Assembly (NCBI GenBank): GCA_023313575.1
Contig: JAJTTP010000017.1
Location: forward strand, 1 to 64,000
DNA: 64,000 bases
Direction of reading: 5' to 3'
Source of the DNA: Eutypella sp. D-1
Taxonomy: Eukaryota > Ascomycota > Sordariomycetes > Xylariales > Diatrypaceae
The position numbers were made by a program, and so were the translations under genes. Under the pieces are notes generated by a model that was not told the DNA's origin, did not search any database, and worked only from the letters and a program-made list of their open reading frames with translations. Positions 61,254 through 64,000 of the stretch are shown piece after piece; position 1 is the stretch's first letter; each line of letters begins with the position of its first letter.

Positions 61254-62532
61254 ATGCCGTCCATCAGCGGAATCCTGCATCACTACTTCGGAAAAGAAGA
61301 ACGTAAGCGCGCGGCGACCCCTTTCTACCTCTGTTCTACCTAGGTACCTCTTTCTGCAGCATCAGTCACGCTGACTTGAAGACAGCGAAAGCCCCGCCAC
61401 CCATCAGCACGGGGACGGCCTCGGCGCTCCTGGTAAGTTAAGCCGAGCTTAGCCCGAGACGCCATATGCGGCCCCGGTATGACGTATCACGAGCGACTGA
61501 CTGACCGACCGGCCGGCGTGACCTCGTCGCTACGTGATAGGTGATCTACACGTGTCTTTATGTGCTACCATTCTACCTATCGCCGACGACGCGGCCATCG
61601 CGGACGCTATCGCGGGACGCGCCGACCGTCATCCGGGCGCGCGTCGCGTCCGTGTCGCTGACCTGCGTCGTCTGCTCCGCCATCACGCTGCTCATCCTGA
61701 CCTCCCGGGCCCGCGCCACCTACGCCGAGGCCCTGCACTCCATGGGCTGGTGGCCCGTTGGCTTAGCCGAGACCGCCAGGTCGCTCCTGCTGACCGCCGC
61801 CCTCTTCGCCGGGCCCCTCTACGAGTCCCTCGTCGTCCACCAGGGCTGGCGGGACTGGGCGCGGCTCGAACCCGTGCGCGAGCTCTTCGGCGAGTGGACC
61901 ACCTGGCGGAATATCGTCGCAGTAAGCATTCTCTTAACCGTGTCTTTCTCTTTCCCCTCCCCCTTCTCTTTCTCTCCCACCCCCTCCCTTATCCGCTACT
62001 AACCCCCCCTATTTTATTACCCCAGGGTCCGTTCACCGAGGAAGTACTTTTCCGCTCGGCATCGGTGCCGCTGATGCTGGCGGCCGAGACGGCGGTGACG
62101 AAGACGATCTTCCTGTCGCCGGTGATCTTCGGGCTGGCGCACCTGCACCACTTCTACGAGTTCCGGGTGACGCATCCGGGGGTGCCCGCGTCGACGGGCC
62201 TGCTGCGGTCCCTGCTGCAGTTCACCTACACCTCCCTATTCGGCGCCTACGCCACCTTCCTGCACCTGCGCACCGGCAGCCTCCTCGCCCTCTTCGCTGT
62301 CCACGCCTTCTGCAACTGCATGGGCTTTCCGCGCTTCTGGGGCCGCGTCGAGCCGGAGACCGTGGACGCCGACGACCCGAGGAAGGACGGCAGCGGCAAC
62401 GGGGTGCGGAGACCATCCGTCCTGTGGACGATCGTGTACTACGTCTTACTTGTCGTCGGTGCTACGTTGTGGTGGAAGAACCTGGGGTCTCTGACCGAGA
62501 GCAGCAACGCTTTAGTGTCCATTGATATTTAG
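61254..62532 (+). CDS. rce1: CaaX prenyl protease Rce1 (type II)
   Basis: Four exons: 61254-61302, 61386-61432, 61541-61921, 62026-62532; 984 nt, 327 aa. It is a multi-pass ER membrane protein of the CPBP (ABI) family. Catalytic features: GPFTEEVLFR with Glu 164/165 and Arg 169, FGLAHLHHFYE, and HAFCNCMG. It removes the -aaX tripeptide from prenylated CaaX proteins; the DnaJ protein encoded at 20774-22296 ends in CAQQ and is a plausible substrate type. Exon 3 is very GC-rich. The sequence THPGVPASTG is a loop between helices. Start: first ATG joined by a GTAAGC donor at 61303. Confidence 0.92.
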
Positions 62533-62968
62533 TTTAAGCTATACATATCACAGGTCTATAGGTAATGCCAACGGAGCTGTAGGGGCCCAGCCCAAGCCTG
62601 TCATATTACAAATGCTTGATTGGTGAATTATATGCATGACAGCTCTGCTACGAAGCTAACGCTATGCTTAATGTACATACAGATGATTACATATCCAAAC
62701 AATGCCCCTGTACATCCGTAGGACCCTCCCGAGATCCCCAGCGGCTCTCTCCTAGTAGTCTTACTCGACCCCGGTGGTTGCGGTCTCGTCCTTTCTAAGC
62801 AAGCCTGCCAGCCTGCTTACCACTTCCCATCTTAGACCTGAAAAGCCTCTGCTTTGCAGTTTAGAGGTGGTAGCTTTGTTTTAAAGAGCTCGGTGACGGT
62901 GGCCATTTGTAGATAGCTGGATATACTCTAGTTGAAAACAAGTAGGAATTGAGAGCATGAACGGGGTT
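62533..62968. other. Convergent intergenic region
   Basis: Separates rce1 and the mmm1 stop codons; contains 3' UTRs only, as far as can be seen. Confidence 0.6.
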
Positions 62969-64000
62969 TCATGGTGGCGGAGGATCCACAGCGACACCTG
63001 GCAGGCTACCCGGCATCCGGCCAATAGAGTCCGTTTCGGACTCTCTTCCCCTGCTACTTCTATACCGAAGATTGTCGGGACTCCTGCCGCGGGGCATATC
63101 CACGTCCGGCTCGGGGTCTTTCCGCGCGTCGTCTCTTAACTCCTTCGCCACGTCACGCCCCTTGGATTTGCCCATGCTCGATACCGAGGCCCCGTCTAGG
63201 TTCTCATCCCCGCCCCTCGTGTTCTTCTTTCTCGGCCACATGCTGGGGAGGGCGATTTCTTGGAAGCGGGGCTCGACGGCGCGCTCATCAAACCATCGGT
63301 GAAGACGGGATTCAATGAGCTGGGCTATCTTGGGTACGTCCTGTAGGCGGGACCGACTCCCAACCAAACTGCGGATGGAAAAGTCTAGGCGGTAGTCGTC
63401 GAGGAAACTAAAAGTCATCATGGTAGGGGTGGATTGGGTGGGGTTAGAGGGGATAAAGGAGATGCTCAGGGTTCCGCTGAAGCGCACGACGCTTACTGAG
63501 AGAGCGACGGGGAGGATAGCGGTTAGGCGTCTCGGGTAGTTGAGTAAAAGCTTGGTTTCAAGGGCCAATGTAATCATGTCACTCAGGTCAACGTCCATAC
63601 GTGCTTGTAAGCGTGTGCCCTCGCGCATTGGTCTGGAGCGGTTGGCGCCAAAGCGTCTTTCACCACCCAGTGTGCCGTCGAGGTCGAGTCCATCCTCATC
63701 GACGGGGATTACACGACAATTGCTGAAGATAGGGAAGTCCTCGCCCAAGGTGAGCTCGGTAACTTTGATCTCGTCGAGGAAATCGGGGCGGGTGTCAGCA
63801 TTGAGAGCTTTGGTGAGAGAAGTGAGTATAGCATCGTCATATTGGGCGTCGCTGCGGAATTGAGCAATGGTCTGGGCAATGAGAACGTTGAACCAATCGA
63901 GAGACTCTGGCTGATGACTGTCGACGTTGTAATATGTCTTGTCAAGAATGGAGGGGATGGTGAGGGCGGGGGGATTGCGTAAAACACCGGATTTCTTCTT
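62969..64000 (-). CDS. mmm1: Mmm1, ERMES subunit (C-terminal part, 5' end outside window)
   Basis: One open frame runs from the window edge to the stop at 62969 (343 aa), so the N-terminal lumenal segment and transmembrane helix lie beyond 64000. The SMP lipid-transfer domain is readable: ESLDWFNVLIAQTIAQFRSD, DFPIFSNCRVIPVDEDGLDL, RMDVDLSDMITLALETKLLL, LPVALSVSVVRFSGTLSISF, and VEPRFQEIALPSMWPRKKN. The tail after about residue 250 of the visible part is hydrophilic. Mmm1 is the ER-anchored member of ERMES and, with Mdm12, Mdm34 and Mdm10, tethers ER to mitochondria and moves phospholipids. No intron is seen in this part. Confidence 0.95.
   Translation of the reverse strand, partial: KKKSGVLRNPPALTIPSILDKTYYNVDSHQPESLDWFNVLIAQTIAQFRSDAQYDDAILTSLTKALNADTRPDFLDEIKVTELTLGEDFPIFSNCRVIPVDEDGLDLDGTLGGERRFGANRSRPMREGTRLQARMDVDLSDMITLALETKLLLNYPRRLTAILPVALSVSVVRFSGTLSISFIPSNPTQSTPTMMTFSFLDDYRLDFSIRSLVGSRSRLQDVPKIAQLIESRLHRWFDERAVEPRFQEIALPSMWPRKKNTRGGDENLDGASVSSMGKSKGRDVAKELRDDARKDPEPDVDMPRGRSPDNLRYRSSRGRESETDSIGRMPGSLPGVAVDPPPP

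Overview
The window is nuclear DNA from a filamentous ascomycete (Pezizomycotina, most likely a Sordariomycete; I do not assign a genus). The evidence is short introns of about 50-190 nt with GTRNGT donors, CTAAC/CTGAC-type branch sites and NAG acceptors, about twenty recognisable fungal housekeeping genes on both strands, and a 9-kb AT-rich block with the signature of repeat-induced point mutation (RIP): CpA/TpG almost absent, CpG kept, coding frames broken by C-to-T and G-to-A changes.

1-9.8 kb is a transposon graveyard. Three same-orientation copies of one Tad-like LINE lie on the minus strand, each ending in a (CAT)n 3' tail: copy A (92-2502, 5'-truncated, split by a 414-bp solo LTR with CCGGT target duplications), copy B (2503-about 2820, 5'-truncated and not RIP-mutated) and copy C (2933-9352, near full length). 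Copy C appears to have split a Gly/Tyr-type minisatellite, whose halves lie at 2821-2932 and 9353-9780. From 10 to 14.9 kb come a lineage-specific-looking F-box/ankyrin gene, a kinase-like relic, and a roughly 0.5-kb SINE-like element with a Pol III A/B-box-like head and a tail homologous to the LINE 3' end.

15-64 kb is gene-rich and mostly conserved: GPI-type carboxylesterase, alternative NADH dehydrogenase, type I DnaJ with a CaaX box, mitochondrial GluRS, COP9 signalosome subunit 5, mitochondrial ribosomal protein uS10m, mitochondrial TrpRS, importin-13-like karyopherin, Xaa-Pro aminopeptidase P, FUN14 protein, centromeric histone H3 (CENP-A), Derlin, acireductone dioxygenase, an SDR, GDP-mannose transporter, Ale1-type MBOAT acyltransferase, a Ser-rich two-TM protein, Rce1 CaaX protease and the 3' part of Mmm1 (ERMES). 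Exon structures below were built by joining frames at splice sites; total lengths were checked for divisibility by three.

Many genes serve mitochondria (NDH-2, GluRS, uS10m, TrpRS, FUN14, Mmm1, possibly one aminopeptidase form) or the ER/secretory system (Derlin, Ale1, GDP-mannose transporter, Rce1). Intergenic DNA from about 22 kb onward is littered with palindromic ACCTAGGT/TAGGTACCTA motifs not seen in the coding exons. The most unusual items are the SINE/LINE tail pair, the length-dependent RIP pattern, the RGG-rich tail of CENP-A, and the F-box protein with a duplicated module.
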